Notes under the pieces: generated by a model
Told to the model about the DNA's origin: nothing
What the model saw: only the letters and a program-made list of their open reading frames with translations
Databases searched by the model: none
Part shown: positions 34,044 to 44,086 of the stretch, piece after piece
How the letters are laid out: each line of letters begins with the position of its first letter
Numbering within the stretch: the stretch's first letter is position 1
Translations under genes and position numbers: made by a program
Assembly: GCA_963777595.1 (NCBI GenBank)
Contig: CAVZRE010000061.1
Location: forward strand, 1 to 64,000
Reading direction: 5' to 3'
From: CAVVFX01 sp963777595
GTDB lineage: Bacteria > Acidobacteriota > Terriglobia > Bryobacterales > Bryobacteraceae
DNA length: 64,000 bases

Positions 34044-34469
34044 ATGGACCGGCGTGAAGCGATTGAAGTCCTTGCCGCTACCGGCGTAACGCTGACTACC
34101 GGCTGCACGACGCCGGGAGCACGATTCACAAAGAAGGAAACCATGAAGATCACCTGTTTTATCCGCTATCAGATCGATCCCTTCCAACGGGATGCGTTCA
34201 AGAAATATGCCGAGAATTGGGGACGGATCATCCCTCGCTGTGGAGGCCACCTGGTGGGCTATTTTCTGCCGTACGAGGGTACGAACGATGTGGCGTGGGG
34301 GCTCATTGCGTTCGACAGTCTGGCGGCATACGAGGCCTACCGGGCGCGTCTGAGATCAGACCCGGAAGCGCGCGAGAATTTCACCCTTGCGCAGAAGCAG
34401 CGCCTCATTTTACGCGAGGAAAGAACCTTCCTGGAAATCGTCGACGGCACTTTCGGCGGCCGGTCGTGA
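34044..34469 (+). CDS. NIPSNAP-domain protein, possibly Tat lipoprotein
   Basis: The last 108 residues, from MKITCFIRYQIDPFQRDAF, form a typical bacterial NIPSNAP (dimeric alpha/beta-barrel) protein with NWGRIIPRCGGHLVGYFLP, NDVAWGLIAFDSLAAYEAY and REERTFLEIVDGTF. ATG 34143, preceded by AAGGAAACC, gives the canonical start. Thirty-three codons upstream in frame is ATG 34044, which adds MDRREAIEVLAATGVTLTTGC, resembling a twin-arginine lipoprotein signal with a C-terminal lipobox Cys. Both starts are possible and the longer one is listed here. It is divergent from the ArsR gene; function is unknown but members often pair with regulators. Confidence 0.8.
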   Translation: MDRREAIEVLAATGVTLTTGCTTPGARFTKKETMKITCFIRYQIDPFQRDAFKKYAENWGRIIPRCGGHLVGYFLPYEGTNDVAWGLIAFDSLAAYEAYRARLRSDPEARENFTLAQKQRLILREERTFLEIVDGTFGGRS

Positions 34470-34501
34470 CAGAGACTTCAATTTTGTGAGTAGCGCGATC
34501 G

Positions 34502-36169
34502 CTAGCCTTGCGCCGGCGCCAAGTTGCCGGCCGAGACCACTGCGCCCTCCGTCGCACCGTCCAGCACTGCGACCGCTTTCGCGCAGCCACTGAAATCGTT
34601 AGCGACCAACCGAATCCTCTGACTGGCGGCACCGCGAAGCTCAATCGCCAGATGAGATTTAGCCGGCGCGGCACAACCTGTCACCAGGCAATCCTCCACG
34701 TCGACCATGCGCATGACCGGCTGTTCCGACGCCGGAGCGCTAGCCGCGAGTTTCGCCAGCCGCAGTCCCTTCACGTCTTCGAAGTGCATCGCCGGACGCT
34801 CGTCCGGAACGGTCGACGTGACCTGCACATTGTCCATTTGCAAGCCATCGACGTGCCGGCAATAGAAGCCGTACGATGACAAGCGTCCGAACATACGAGC
34901 TTCCGGATAGGCGGGAATCTGCTCGGGAATTTTACGGCTGAACCACTCCTGCTTCCCTCCCTCGCCGGTCTCGATGCGGATGTTGCTCAACGCCACGTCT
35001 TGAACGTAAGAGCCGGGAATGCCGGTAATGGAAGAAGTGAGAATCGCTCCGGTAGCATGCACGTTGTCGATCATGACTCCGCGGAGAAAGCTCGGATTGT
35101 CCTTCTTCTTCCGCGCGCCGAGACGAATGAAAATCGGCGTACGCACGCGTTGCATGGTGACGTTCGAGATCACGACGCCATCCACCCAGCCGCCATCGAC
35201 CATCTCAATCGCGATACCGCCAATGACTCGCGCATTGAGCGGAACATCGTCATTTTGGATGACGGAATTGGTGAACGTGATGTTTTCGTAACCGCCGTGG
35301 GTCGCGGTACCGAACTTCAAACCGTTGCAGCAGCAGGTCAGGACGCAGTTGGTGATGGTGATGTTGCGCGAGAGTCCCATGACGCCGTAGGGGTTCTCGC
35401 TTTTCAGACAGATGGCGTCGTCACCGGTAGCGATGTCGCAATCGGAGATGGAGACGTTGCGGCAACAGGTGAGATCGATGCCGTCGGTATTCGGGCCGAT
35501 TATCGGATTGCGTATTTTCAAACCGCGGATGACGAGTGTGTCGCATTCGATGGGCCGGAAGGTCCAGCCAGAGGCGTTTTGGAACGTGACATCTTCGACG
35601 CGGGCATTCTTGCAGTTGAAGAGTTCGACCATCGGAGAGGCGCGGTCGAGCGGCTTCCAGTCGTAGGTCGCGACATCCTTCCAGCCGTCTTCGGGCAGAG
35701 GAGGTTTCCGGTTGCTGGGGACCCAGAAGGACGGACCTTGCCCGTCGATGTGGCCATTGCCAGTGATGCTGAGGTTCTCGGCGTCGCGGGCGAAGATGAG
35801 GTGCTTGGCGTTGGCATCGCCCTTGAGCTTGGGTCCGGCATCGTTGGCGAGCGGCTTGTAATCGGCGAGGTCCTTGCTGCCGAGGATGGTGGCGCCGGAT
35901 TCAAGATGGAAGTTGACATTGCTCTTGAGGACCAGCGTGCCGGTGAGATAAGTTCCCGGCGCGACATACACAGTGCCGCCGCCGGACTGCGTGCAGGCCT
36001 CGATGGCGCGCTGGATGGCCGCAGTGTCCTTGACCTTTCCGTCGCCGACGGCGCCGAAGCTGCGAGCTTCAAAGAAATGTCCGGATTCCGGATGCGTGGT
36101 CGAGCGTGCCGCTCCGCGCGCCGCCAGTGCGGCAGCGCCGCCCAGCGTAAAAATATCGCGTCTATACAT
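34502..36169 (-). CDS. GH28 polygalacturonase-like glycoside hydrolase
   Basis: This 555-residue right-handed beta-helix enzyme of glycoside hydrolase family 28 is predicted to cleave pectin or related galacturonans. The N-terminal RRDIFTLGGAAALAARG is a Tat-type signal. The domain starts with SFGAVGDGKVKDTAAIQRAIE. GH28 catalytic landmarks are GPNTDGIDLTCC (NTD) and ATGDDAICLKS (GDD). The third motif, usually GHG, reads THGGYENI. The R-I-K motif is seen as NARVIGGIAIE, so the Lys region is not standard. The C-terminal 120 residues add further short beta-helix turns. Its stop is 32 bases from the convergent NIPSNAP gene and its start is 35 bases from the divergent Spy-like gene. Confidence 0.88.
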   Translation of the reverse strand: MYRRDIFTLGGAAALAARGAARSTTHPESGHFFEARSFGAVGDGKVKDTAAIQRAIEACTQSGGGTVYVAPGTYLTGTLVLKSNVNFHLESGATILGSKDLADYKPLANDAGPKLKGDANAKHLIFARDAENLSITGNGHIDGQGPSFWVPSNRKPPLPEDGWKDVATYDWKPLDRASPMVELFNCKNARVEDVTFQNASGWTFRPIECDTLVIRGLKIRNPIIGPNTDGIDLTCCRNVSISDCDIATGDDAICLKSENPYGVMGLSRNITITNCVLTCCCNGLKFGTATHGGYENITFTNSVIQNDDVPLNARVIGGIAIEMVDGGWVDGVVISNVTMQRVRTPIFIRLGARKKKDNPSFLRGVMIDNVHATGAILTSSITGIPGSYVQDVALSNIRIETGEGGKQEWFSRKIPEQIPAYPEARMFGRLSSYGFYCRHVDGLQMDNVQVTSTVPDERPAMHFEDVKGLRLAKLAASAPASEQPVMRMVDVEDCLVTGCAAPAKSHLAIELRGAASQRIRLVANDFSGCAKAVAVLDGATEGAVVSAGNLAPAQG

Positions 36170-36204
36170 CGGCTTCTATTTTATGACGTGATAGGCTCAG
36201 GCAG

Positions 36205-37173
36205 ATGCGACATACATATGTGTTCGCCCTCGTCCTGGGCACGATTGCTGCTGGAATCGCCTCGCCGCAGTCGATTCCGCCCGACCTTATGAATTACCTG
36301 AGCCTTACCGAAGCGCAGATTCAATCGATCAACTCTTTGAATGTGGCTTTCAACAAAAACACCAATGCTCAAGGGAATCAGTATTACGATCTGCAGTCGC
36401 AAGCCGCGGCCGAACTGGCGAAGGCGTCGCCGGACCCCGGCGTAGTCGGCAATCTTTATGGGCAGATGGTGATGATTGGTCGCGGCTATACAACGCAATT
36501 GGCGCAGGTGCAGACGAACGTCGCGGCTGTGTTGACGCCGGCGCAGGTGGCGCTCGTCAATGGGTTACTCGGGGTTGCGCGCCTGCAGCCGCTGGTATCG
36601 GAGGCGCAAGAGGTAGATTTGGAGCCGGCTACAGTGGGTACGATCATAGACGAAAGGGTCGGTAACTACAGTTCGATCTACGCTGTGCCGTTTCCGGGCA
36701 ACATTGTGCCGTTCCCCGGCAATTTTTCGTGCTGCGCCGGCTCTTCCGTTCCAATTGCGCTGGCGAACTATTTCAATCTCACCGACGCCCAGAATTCCGC
36801 CATCGAGAACGCTATCCTGGCGAATCAGCAATATGTCCAAGGTCAGTCGCTGAAGATCCAGGAATTGCAGTATGCCATCCAGGCGCTTACGGCCGCGCAG
36901 ACGATTGACACGGCAACGCTGGGCGCGGATTATGTCGCAATTGCGCAAATCCAGAATGATGAAGCGACGCAGGCCGCGCAATTGATCACGACCGTCCGCA
37001 GCATTCTTATGGGGCCGCAGATACCCCTATTAACGGCTCTCGACAATGCACTGAACCAGAGCACGCTGGAGTACGAAGCCGTACAGAATAACATCTTAGT
37101 CTTGCCGCCGGATCTCGCCTCCAGTTACAGTCCGTTTGGATACGGCGATTTCCTGATAGGCGCGTTATACTAG
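36205..37173 (+). CDS. Exported Spy/CpxP-like (LTxxQ) protein, duplicated
   Basis: This 322-residue protein has a signal peptide (MRHTYVFALVLGTIAAGIASPQS). It contains two related helical halves, about 30-135 and 190-300. Each begins with a LTxxQ motif (YLSLTEAQIQSINSL and YFNLTDAQNSAIENA), and each has a second one (VLTPAQVALVNGL, ALTAAQ). LTxxQ proteins such as CpxP and Spy are periplasmic chaperones or heavy-metal-sensing proteins of about 160 residues, so this is a tandem duplicate with a Pro/Gly/Cys-containing linker (FPGNIVPFPGNFSCC). It stands next to the PspA operon, 48 bases before the YbjN-like gene. Confidence 0.7.
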   Translation: MRHTYVFALVLGTIAAGIASPQSIPPDLMNYLSLTEAQIQSINSLNVAFNKNTNAQGNQYYDLQSQAAAELAKASPDPGVVGNLYGQMVMIGRGYTTQLAQVQTNVAAVLTPAQVALVNGLLGVARLQPLVSEAQEVDLEPATVGTIIDERVGNYSSIYAVPFPGNIVPFPGNFSCCAGSSVPIALANYFNLTDAQNSAIENAILANQQYVQGQSLKIQELQYAIQALTAAQTIDTATLGADYVAIAQIQNDEATQAAQLITTVRSILMGPQIPLLTALDNALNQSTLEYEAVQNNILVLPPDLASSYSPFGYGDFLIGALY

Positions 37174-37221
37174 GCTCGGAACAAACCTCACAAAATCTGC
37201 GTACCCACGTTGGGAAACTTT

Positions 37222-37640
37222 ATGACAGCCACTGTTTCACCTCAAATCGACCATATCGCCGCGCTTCTTGCGAAGCAAGGCTACGATGTATCTCAAGCCG
37301 GGCCGGGGGTGCTGGAAATCCGCGAACTGCGCAGCGGGATCAGTATTCACGCCGTGCTCGAAGGCGACATTATGTTTTTCACGCTGCCCTGCATGACCGT
37401 GTCGGCAGACAAACTCACGCCCGGACATCCTCAAAAAGATGCTGGCCGGCGAGAATGGCATTTCCACCTCTTACTTCCAGCTCTACGACGGACCCGACGG
37501 GACCGTCACCATCGCGTTGAACAACTTCTGCCAAGCTGCTCGACCTGGGGCCGGAAGATGAAGACGATATCCTGTCCTGCGTGCATTTTCTGCTGGTAGA
37601 CGTGATTGCGGCCCGCGACCTGGTGGGCGCTGCCGCGTAG
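37222..37640 (+). CDS. YbjN/YjfI-like protein (frameshifted)
   Basis: A protein of about 139 residues is recovered by correcting two frame changes. The N-terminal half reads MTATVSPQIDHIAALLAKQG to FTLPCMTVSADKL. After a change near 37415-37420 it continues as PDILKKMLAGENGISTSYFQ, LYDGPDGTVTIALNNFC, and after another near 37535 as LLDLGPEDEDDILSCVHFLL to the TAG at 37638. This small alpha/beta type resembles YbjN or the YjfI/DUF2170 family, which is linked with PspA operons. ATG 37222 was preferred over TTG 37210. It precedes pspA by 32 bases on the same strand. Confidence 0.65.
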
Positions 37641-37672
37641 TAAGCCGACATTCTCCGAGGAGCACAAACGAC

Positions 37673-38419
37673 ATGGGATTCATTTCTGATCTTATTTGGA
37701 CGCGCAGGCCGCGTAGCTCGTGGACAGGCCAACCAGGGCATGAGCGCGGTGGAAGATGCGACTTTCGAAGCGACCGTCAAACAGACCGTCCTCGACATGC
37801 GCACTGAACTCAACAAGGCCGTGCAGGCATCGGCGCAGGCGATGAGCAATTTTAACCGCCTGGAAGCCGAATATGACAAGTACACCGCCAGTCGCAGGAC
37901 TGGAAAGATCGCGCGGGCAAAGCTCTCGACGCCGGCAACGAAGATCTCGCCAAGAAGGCGCTCGCGAAGAAGGCCGAGTCCGACCGGCAGGTGCAGTCGC
38001 TGCAGCATTCGGTGGATCAGGCTCGCGCCGCGAGCGAAACGCTCAAACAGCAGGTGGGAGAACTGAAGCGCAAGATCGACGAAGGCGAACGCACTGCGAC
38101 GACTCTGGTAGCTCGCAAGAACGCCGCCACGGCGCAGCGCAAAGTGGCCGAAGCTCTCGCCGGGGCAGGCAGCGCCAACAACGCGTTTCCGCTTTGGGAA
38201 CGTTCGAGGAATCGGTGGCACGGGAAGAAGCGACGGCCAAGGCGTTCAACCAGATCGCGGCCACGGGCGAGGACCACGAACTCGAATCCGAGTTCGCCAA
38301 ACTCGAAGGCCACAGCGTCGACGACGAACTCGAAGCGTTGAAGCGCGAACGCGCGCTGCCTCCGCCGTCTACACCCGAGAGCCATCTCGGCGCCGTCGCC
38401 AGCGGGCGGAGCGCAGTAA
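37673..38419 (+). CDS. pspA: PspA/IM30 family envelope-stress protein (frameshifted)
   Basis: This is a phage-shock-protein-A/Vipp1 type membrane-remodelling protein. It begins at ATG 37673 (MGFISDLI) after GAGGAG. Corrections near 37695, 37890, 38190 and 38395 yield a nearly all-helical chain: RGQANQGMSAVEDATFEATV, KALDAGNEDLAKKALAKKAE, LQHSVDQARAASETLKQQVG, LGTFEESVAREEATAKAFNQ and ESEFAKLEGHSVDDELEALK, ending at TAA 38417. This follows PspA domain order (amphipathic start, long coiled-coil hairpin, C-terminal helices). PspA binds stressed inner membranes and stabilises them. The next gene starts two bases after its stop. Confidence 0.8.
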
Positions 38420-38421
38420 GA

Positions 38422-38990
38422 ATGTTTTTCAAGCATAATCCCGGTTCGCCAGATCCCCAACCGGATCTGGCGAACCTCTCTGTCATCGACGCGATGCCGG
38501 GCGACAGTCTGTCGATCGTCGCCGCCGGTCCGGATTTCAGCGATCTGGATTTCACGGTAGATCGCCGCGATCAGTTGGAAGCGGGCCAGAAGATCTGGTA
38601 CGAGATCACGGGTCCGTATCACGAGAAGCGCGTGCGTCTGGAGATTATTCCCGGGCGACATCATGGAAGTGCGCGGCTGGTTCGACGGCCGCACTCTCAC
38701 GCTCGACGAATTCGGTCTGACCGAAGATGATCTCGCCGTCCATGGACGAGCGCCAGAATCCGGCGGACTTCTTCGATTTCGACGGGAAATTCTGGCTCTT
38801 CCGCTGGAGCCGCGAAGTGGGTCTGTTCCACCGCGAGCAAGCCGAGGGAACCGGGTTCTATTGCTGGGAGTTCCAGGAGCAGGACGGGGATCGCTTCCTG
38901 CAAATCCGCAAATACGAGGGCGAGCCCTTCGCGGCCTTCATTTCGAACAAAGTGAATCCCGGCGACGTAACAGTATTCAGGGGTAAATAA
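38422..38990 (+). CDS. DUF4178-like protein (frameshifted)
   Basis: Starting at ATG 38422, the corrected product is about 189 residues. It reads MFFKHNPGSPDPQPDLANLS, DFSDLDFTVDRRDQLEAGQK and IWYEITGPYHEKRVRLEI. After a change near 38650 it goes on with PGDIMEVRGWFDGRTLTLDE, FGLTEDDLA, and after another near 38740 with MDERQNPADFFDFDGKFWLF to NPGDVTVFRGK. The alternating beta pattern resembles DUF4178 domains, small beta-rich proteins that are repeatedly found beside PspA genes. It has no signal peptide, so it is probably cytoplasmic and may be a partner of PspA. Family assignment is from recollected pattern, hence moderate confidence. Confidence 0.6.
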
Positions 38991-39004
38991 ATGCTAGCCG
39001 AAGA

Positions 39005-40519
39005 ATGCACCGGAGGCTAACGTCTGTGTGACGCTTGCGTGTCTTCCCGTGATTTTCTCTCGCGGGTTGCGGCAATCCGCTCAAGCCGCGCATCGACGCC
39101 GGAGACGCGGTTAGGTGGCGCAGGCCAAAGATCGCTTCAACGGTATTCGCAAAGAAGTGGAGAGCGATCTTCAGAAGGAACCGGACCTCTTCAAGGCAGC
39201 GAACGTCAACGCTGCGTGGCGCGGGCGTTTCCAGACGGATCAGGAGAAGCTGAACGACGCCTTTGCGGATCTGGAGAAGATTGAATCATCGGGACAAGCG
39301 GATGTCGCTGTTCAGCGATGTCGATCGCCTGCGCGAAGCGGCCGTGACGGATGCGTCCGGGATCCAGACAGAAGCCAATCGCTGGCTGGATTTGAAGCGC
39401 AACACGGCGCAGCACCTCAAGCACATGCAGGCGGATTACGACCAGGTGCGGACGGCGGACGTCTCCAAGGTGACTGCGGTCCTCGACAAGGCTGAGCAGG
39501 ATTGGCCCGCGAAGAAATCCGATCTCGACGCACGTCTCGCCAGCCTGAAATCCGAACAACCTTCGGCGGAAGCCGCATGGAAAGATGCACAGGCCGCGGC
39601 GTCTTCGAACAATGGCAAGCCGGACTACGCGGCGTTGATGGCGGACGAACGTAAGCTCGACACGCTGGCAGCTGAGCCGGAGGTTGACCAGAAACTCGCC
39701 CGCCAGCTTTACAGTTCTTACGATAAAGTGCTGGTGGATCTCGAACCGCCGCAGGGCAACGATCTGACGGCGCGGGAGAAAATCAAGACTGTTCGCACGC
39801 AGATCACCGACGTCGAGAATCATCAAAACCAGACCAGCACCCAGGAGCAGTGGGTGAACATTCCCGAGTCGACCTATGCCTCGCTCGACAATGATATCGG
39901 GATGACGGTGGAGCACAAGCCGGCGGGAGCGTATGACAGCGAAGTGCAAACCGTTCCGCAGCCTCCCGGATTCGCTTACATGGCGCCGCCTGGACAGCAG
40001 AATCAATACGGATACTGGGAGCAGCATAACGGCACGTCGATCTGGACTTGGCTGCCGGAGTATCTGCTGCTGCGCGAGGTGTTATGGAATCACCACTACA
40101 TGCCGGTGCCGTCCTATGAATATGAAGGCTACTGGTCGGCCCGGCGGAGCGGAACTACTTATTATGGTCCTGGATACGCGGGCTCAGGCTATTCGGGTCC
40201 CTCGACACAGGCCCCGCCGACGCCGAAGTATGGCACCCATGGCACGTTCACAGAGCGAAGCTACGCGAATAGCCGGTACCTGAACCGCAGCGGCAGCTTC
40301 AACAGTTCGCAGTACCGGAATCAGAATGGCGGAGGCTATCGTAGCTCGGAATATGGGAGCGGTAGATCGGCTGCGCCATCGGCTTCGCGAGACGATTCGC
40401 AAGGACATCAGTTCGGTCGATCGCCGAGTAGCGGCGGGTCCGGCCAGCGATTCGGATCGAGCGGGGGCAGTTCTTCTCACCGGAGCGCTCCGTCCGGCCG
40501 CCGGTACGGAAGACGATAA
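39005..40519 (+). CDS. Large lipoprotein with Ser/Gly/Tyr-rich tail (frameshifted)
   Basis: Three frame changes are needed. From ATG 39005 a lipoprotein signal is visible, LACLPVIFS then AGCGNPLKPRIDAGDAV (lipobox Cys). The frame then runs through a long helical domain (AKDRFNGIRKEVESDLQKEP, LFSDVDRLREAAVTDASG, AQHLKHMQADYDQVRTADVS) to about residue 290. The C-terminal about 180 residues are low-complexity, rich in Ser, Gly, Tyr, Arg and Asn, with short repeats such as YYGPGYAGSGYSGPS and SSQYRNQNGGGYRSSEYGSG. Helical envelope lipoproteins with such tails occur next to stress genes, but I recognise no family. It lies 14 bases after the DUF4178-like gene and completes the operon. Confidence 0.6.
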
Positions 40520-40916
40520 ATCCGTAGCAGGACTTCAGTCGGCGCCTCTGTCTCGGCGTGGATGAAGATGGCGGCTGAATCCCGTGGTTCCCAGGAACTC
40601 GGTCTGCCCTCTACGCGTCCCCTAAAGGGAAACGGCCGCCTCGGACCACACCGCTATTTCGACCTGCCGTCGCCATGGTTCACGACGCCGTCTTGCTTTT
40701 CCCGCTCCGCGCATCGCTCGATCAAGTGGCTGCGCAACTCGATAACCTCATCTAGCGATCGCGTTGCCGGAAGACCCGACAGCGCCGAGAGATTGGGAAC
40801 TGGTCAGCCGGGGGCTGCGATTCCTCCGGCGAAAACTCCCATAAGCAATGGCTTGAAGACCGGTTGCGGACCGGCAACCTTCGGCGTGGTTCCCGCGAGC
40901 GCGGCGCCCGAGCGAG
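40520..40916. other. No convincing gene
   Basis: This 397-base gap lies between the lipoprotein gene and the convergent lepB. A plus-strand open frame runs 40562-41041, but its composition is odd and it covers the end of lepB. On the minus strand one frame has conserved-looking pieces (PVPNLSALSGLPATRSLDEV, LRSHLIERCAEREKQDG) interrupted by stops, which could be a degraded gene, but I cannot identify it. Confidence 0.3.
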
Positions 40917-41471
40917 CTACCGGACAGCGCCCATCTTATCGAAAGGCCAGTAGACGAAGACGGCCTTGCCGTAGATATTCTTGCGATCCACCATACCCCA
41001 CGCGCGGCTATCGTTGGACGAACTTCGGTGGTCGCCCATGACGAAGTATTTGTCGACCGGAACCACGGTTCGGGGCATGGTGTAATTGTCGCGGTACTCT
41101 TCGGGTACGTATGGCTCGGACATCAGCTTTCCGTTCACGAAGAGATCGCCGTGATACATCTCAATTTGATCGCCAGGCGTGCCGATCACGCGCTTGATAT
41201 AAGACTTGCTGGGGTCGAGCGGGTACCAGAAGACGACTGTATCGCCGCGATCGATCCGTCCGGATCCGAGCGTGTAGGTGATTTTATTGATGAAGATGCG
41301 TTCGCCTTCGACTAAGGTAGGCATCATGCTCGTGCCCTCGACCTTGACCGGCTGATAAATGAAGACAATCAGGATGACGGCGAGCACTACCGATAAAGCG
41401 ACATCGCGAAGCCAACCCAAAGGACCCCATCCGCTGTAACTCGGTTCGGTTCTGGGCGTCGGATCGTTCAT
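40917..41471 (-). CDS. lepB: Signal peptidase I
   Basis: This is the membrane-bound Ser/Lys protease that removes Sec signal peptides. Residues 20-40 form the single membrane anchor (WLRDVALSVVLAVILIVFIYQ). Box B with the nucleophile is VEGTSMMPTL (Ser48), box D with the general base is SYIKRVIGTPGD (Lys93), and box E is VMGDHRSSSNDSRAWG. Length 184 is typical of compact signal peptidases. It is convergent with the lipoprotein gene and separated from pcrA, on the plus strand, by a 173-base divergent intergenic region. No second lepB was seen in the window. Confidence 0.96.
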   Translation of the reverse strand: MNDPTPRTEPSYSGWGPLGWLRDVALSVVLAVILIVFIYQPVKVEGTSMMPTLVEGERIFINKITYTLGSGRIDRGDTVVFWYPLDPSKSYIKRVIGTPGDQIEMYHGDLFVNGKLMSEPYVPEEYRDNYTMPRTVVPVDKYFVMGDHRSSSNDSRAWGMVDRKNIYGKAVFVYWPFDKMGAVR

Positions 41472-41644
41472 GAGGGGTTGAAGAGATTATAAACGAGTAC
41501 GGACGCTGCCATTTTATCAGACCGCGTCCACGCAAGAATGGGTACTCAGGGTGATTCGTCACGCCAACTGCCGCGTCTCGACTCCGTCACACAATTAGGT
41601 AGAGAAGTAAATGTTTGCGATAATTAGGAGTCCCCACTGTTTCA

Positions 41645-44082
41645 ATGGATTTTCTCCACGGACTCAATCCTCAGCAACGCGAGGCCGTAGCTTCGACTGA
41701 CGGGCCGCTCCTGATCCTGGCTGGAGCGGGCAGCGGGAAGACGCGCGTCATCACGCATCGCATTGCGCATCTGATCACCGCCAAACGAGTTCCTCCATCG
41801 GCTATCCTGGCCGTCACCTTTACCAATAAAGCAGCGAAAGAGATGCGAGAGCGAGTGCAGTCGCTCATCGGCGCTGAAGATAACGGCGACCGGTTGTCGA
41901 CTCCGCGGCTTTTCACTTTCCACTCTTTTTGCGTCCGCCTGTTGCGCAGCGATGGCGACCCGCTGGCTCAGCTTCGTCCGGGCTTCACGCGGCGCTTTTC
42001 CATCTACGACGATGAAGATCAACTGGCCATCGTAAAGTCTGCCTTCAAGCAGATGGGGCTTGATGAGAAAGAACTTCCGTACCGATCAGTGCTTTCGCGC
42101 ATCAGCCAAGCCAAGAATCGATCCGACGGGCCCGACGATCTTTTCAAAGCGGCCAAAACGCGGGTTGACGAGCAGATTGCGGTGGTCTTCCAGGAATACG
42201 AGAAGGCGCCTGCGCAACGCCAACGCGCTCGATTTTGACGATCTGCTGCTCGAAACGGTCCGACTGCTGCGTCACGATGCAGCCACTCGTGAAACCTGGA
42301 ACCGGCGGCTCGGCTACGTCATGATCGACGAGTACCAGGACACGAACCGTCCACAATATCAACTGATGCGGCTGCTTACCACCGAACACGACAACGTTTG
42401 CGTAGTGGGCGACGAGGATCAGTCGATTTATAGCTGGCGGGGCGCGGACATCAACAATATCCTCGATTTCGAGAAGGATTACCGCAACGCCAAGGTTATC
42501 CGGCTGGAGCAGAATTACCGGTCGACCAAGAACATCCTGGAAGCGGCCAGTGCGGTGGTCGCCAATAATACTCAGCGCAAGGGCAAATGGCTCTGGACGG
42601 AGGCCGGCGCCGGGGATCTGCTGACTCTCTATCCGGCGAGCGACGGGGAAAACGAAGCGCTCTTTATCGCCGATTCGATCGAAAAAATCCTTGCGATCAA
42701 TCCGCAGTGGCATGTCGGCATTCTCTACCGCACTAACTCCCAGTCGCGTCAGATTGAAGAGGCATTGCGCCGCTATGGGCGCAAGTATTCGGTAGTGGGA
42801 GGCTTCAGCTTTTATCAGCGTGCGGAAGTCAAAGATATCGTCGCGTATTTGAAGCTCGCCCTTCAACCTGCCGATTCGGTGAGCCTGCTGCGGGTGATCA
42901 ACACGCCGGCCCGCGGTATCGGCAGGTCGACGGTGGAACAGGTCGATCAATATGCCGCTGCGAATAATCTCAGCCGGTGGAACGCGATCGTCCGCATGAT
43001 CGATGAGAACCTGTTTCCCACGCGCGCCTACGCGGCGATGAGCGCATTCCGGCAGTCGATGCAGGAAATCGCGCTGGCAGTGGGCGACAAACCGCTCGAT
43101 GAGGCGCTGCAGTTCATCTACGAGCGGTCGGGATACAAGCAGATGCTGGAATCGGATCGTGCGCCGGAAGCGGTGGGGCGCCGCGAGAATATCGAAGAAT
43201 TAATCACTGCCGCGGCGGAAGCAGTGGAGCGTGGAGAAACGGCAGCGGACTTTCTCGACCATGCCGCGCTGGTTGCGGACGCCGATCAATTCGATGAAGC
43301 GGCGCAGGTGAGCCTGCTGACGATTCATAATGCCAAAGGGCTCGAGTTCCCCGTGGTGTTTCTGGCCGGCATGGAGGAAGGCTTATTCCCACACAGCCGA
43401 TCGATTGAGAACCCAACTGCCATGGAAGAAGAGCGCCGCCTCTGCTACGTGGGGATGACGCGCGCGGAAAAACGTCTCATCATGAGTTGGGCGCACTGGC
43501 GCCGCAGATTCGGTATCGGGGAGCCGCAGCGGTCCATTCCGTCGCGCTTCCTTAAAGAGGTGCCTGGGCAGCTCATGTTCAACATTGGAGTGGAGGACGA
43601 CGAAAACATCCCCCAGATCGACCTCACGGCGGAGCGTCATCAGGTTCAGCAAAGCGCCCGCAAGAACCTATATACCGGAAAGACGTACAACTCGCTGGAC
43701 AATATATCGCAGTTCTTCGGGGAACGCGGGATGAACTTTCCTAGTGGACGTCCCGCGTCCGCACAACCGGGATCTGCCGCGGCATCGCGTCCGGCCGGAC
43801 CTCCCAGTGGCGCGAATCCGCCGAACACTACGCACGCCGTCCCGGTTCAATACCCCGCTGGCTCCGAGAGCTGCCACTTCGCCGGGAGGTCAATTGCCGA
43901 AAGCTCCCCCTCCACCAAGGGCGGTTTCGCGGCAAGGTACAGTAGTAGAGCACCCCAAGTACGGCACCGGTACTGTTGTCCGCCGGGAGGGAGAGGGTCC
44001 GGACGCAAAACTGACGGTCCTCTTTCCTGGCTATGGTTTAAAGAAACTGGTGGAACGATACGCGGGATTGAAGAAAACTTGA
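41645..44082 (+). CDS. pcrA: ATP-dependent DNA helicase PcrA/UvrD (frameshifted)
   Basis: This superfamily-1 3'-5' helicase acts in excision repair and replication-fork removal of proteins. All motifs are present: Q motif LNPQQREAV, Walker A ILAGAGSGKTRV, Ia VTFTNKAAKEM, II VMIDEYQDTNRPQY, III VVGDEDQSIYSWRGAD, IV IRLEQNYRS, V LTIHNAKGLEFPVVFLAG and VI YVGMTRAEKRL. Two frame changes break it: one extra base near 42210 (EYEK to RLRNANALDFDDLL) and one near 43835 in the variable C-terminal linker. With both corrected, the end is TVVEHPKYGTGTVVRREGEG, the usual PcrA C-terminal domain, stopping at 44082. Corrected length is about 812 residues. Confidence 0.93.
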
Positions 44083-44086
44083 GCTG

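Noticed and set aside
35000..36292. 430-codon open frame on the plus strand across the GH28 gene
   Set aside because: It is antisense to a gene with clear GH28 motifs and lacks any known domain; its composition mirrors the complementary codons.
40562..41041. 159-codon plus-strand frame between the lipoprotein and lepB genes
   Set aside because: It overlaps the conserved end of lepB, has biased composition and no recognisable domain, so it was not listed as a gene.
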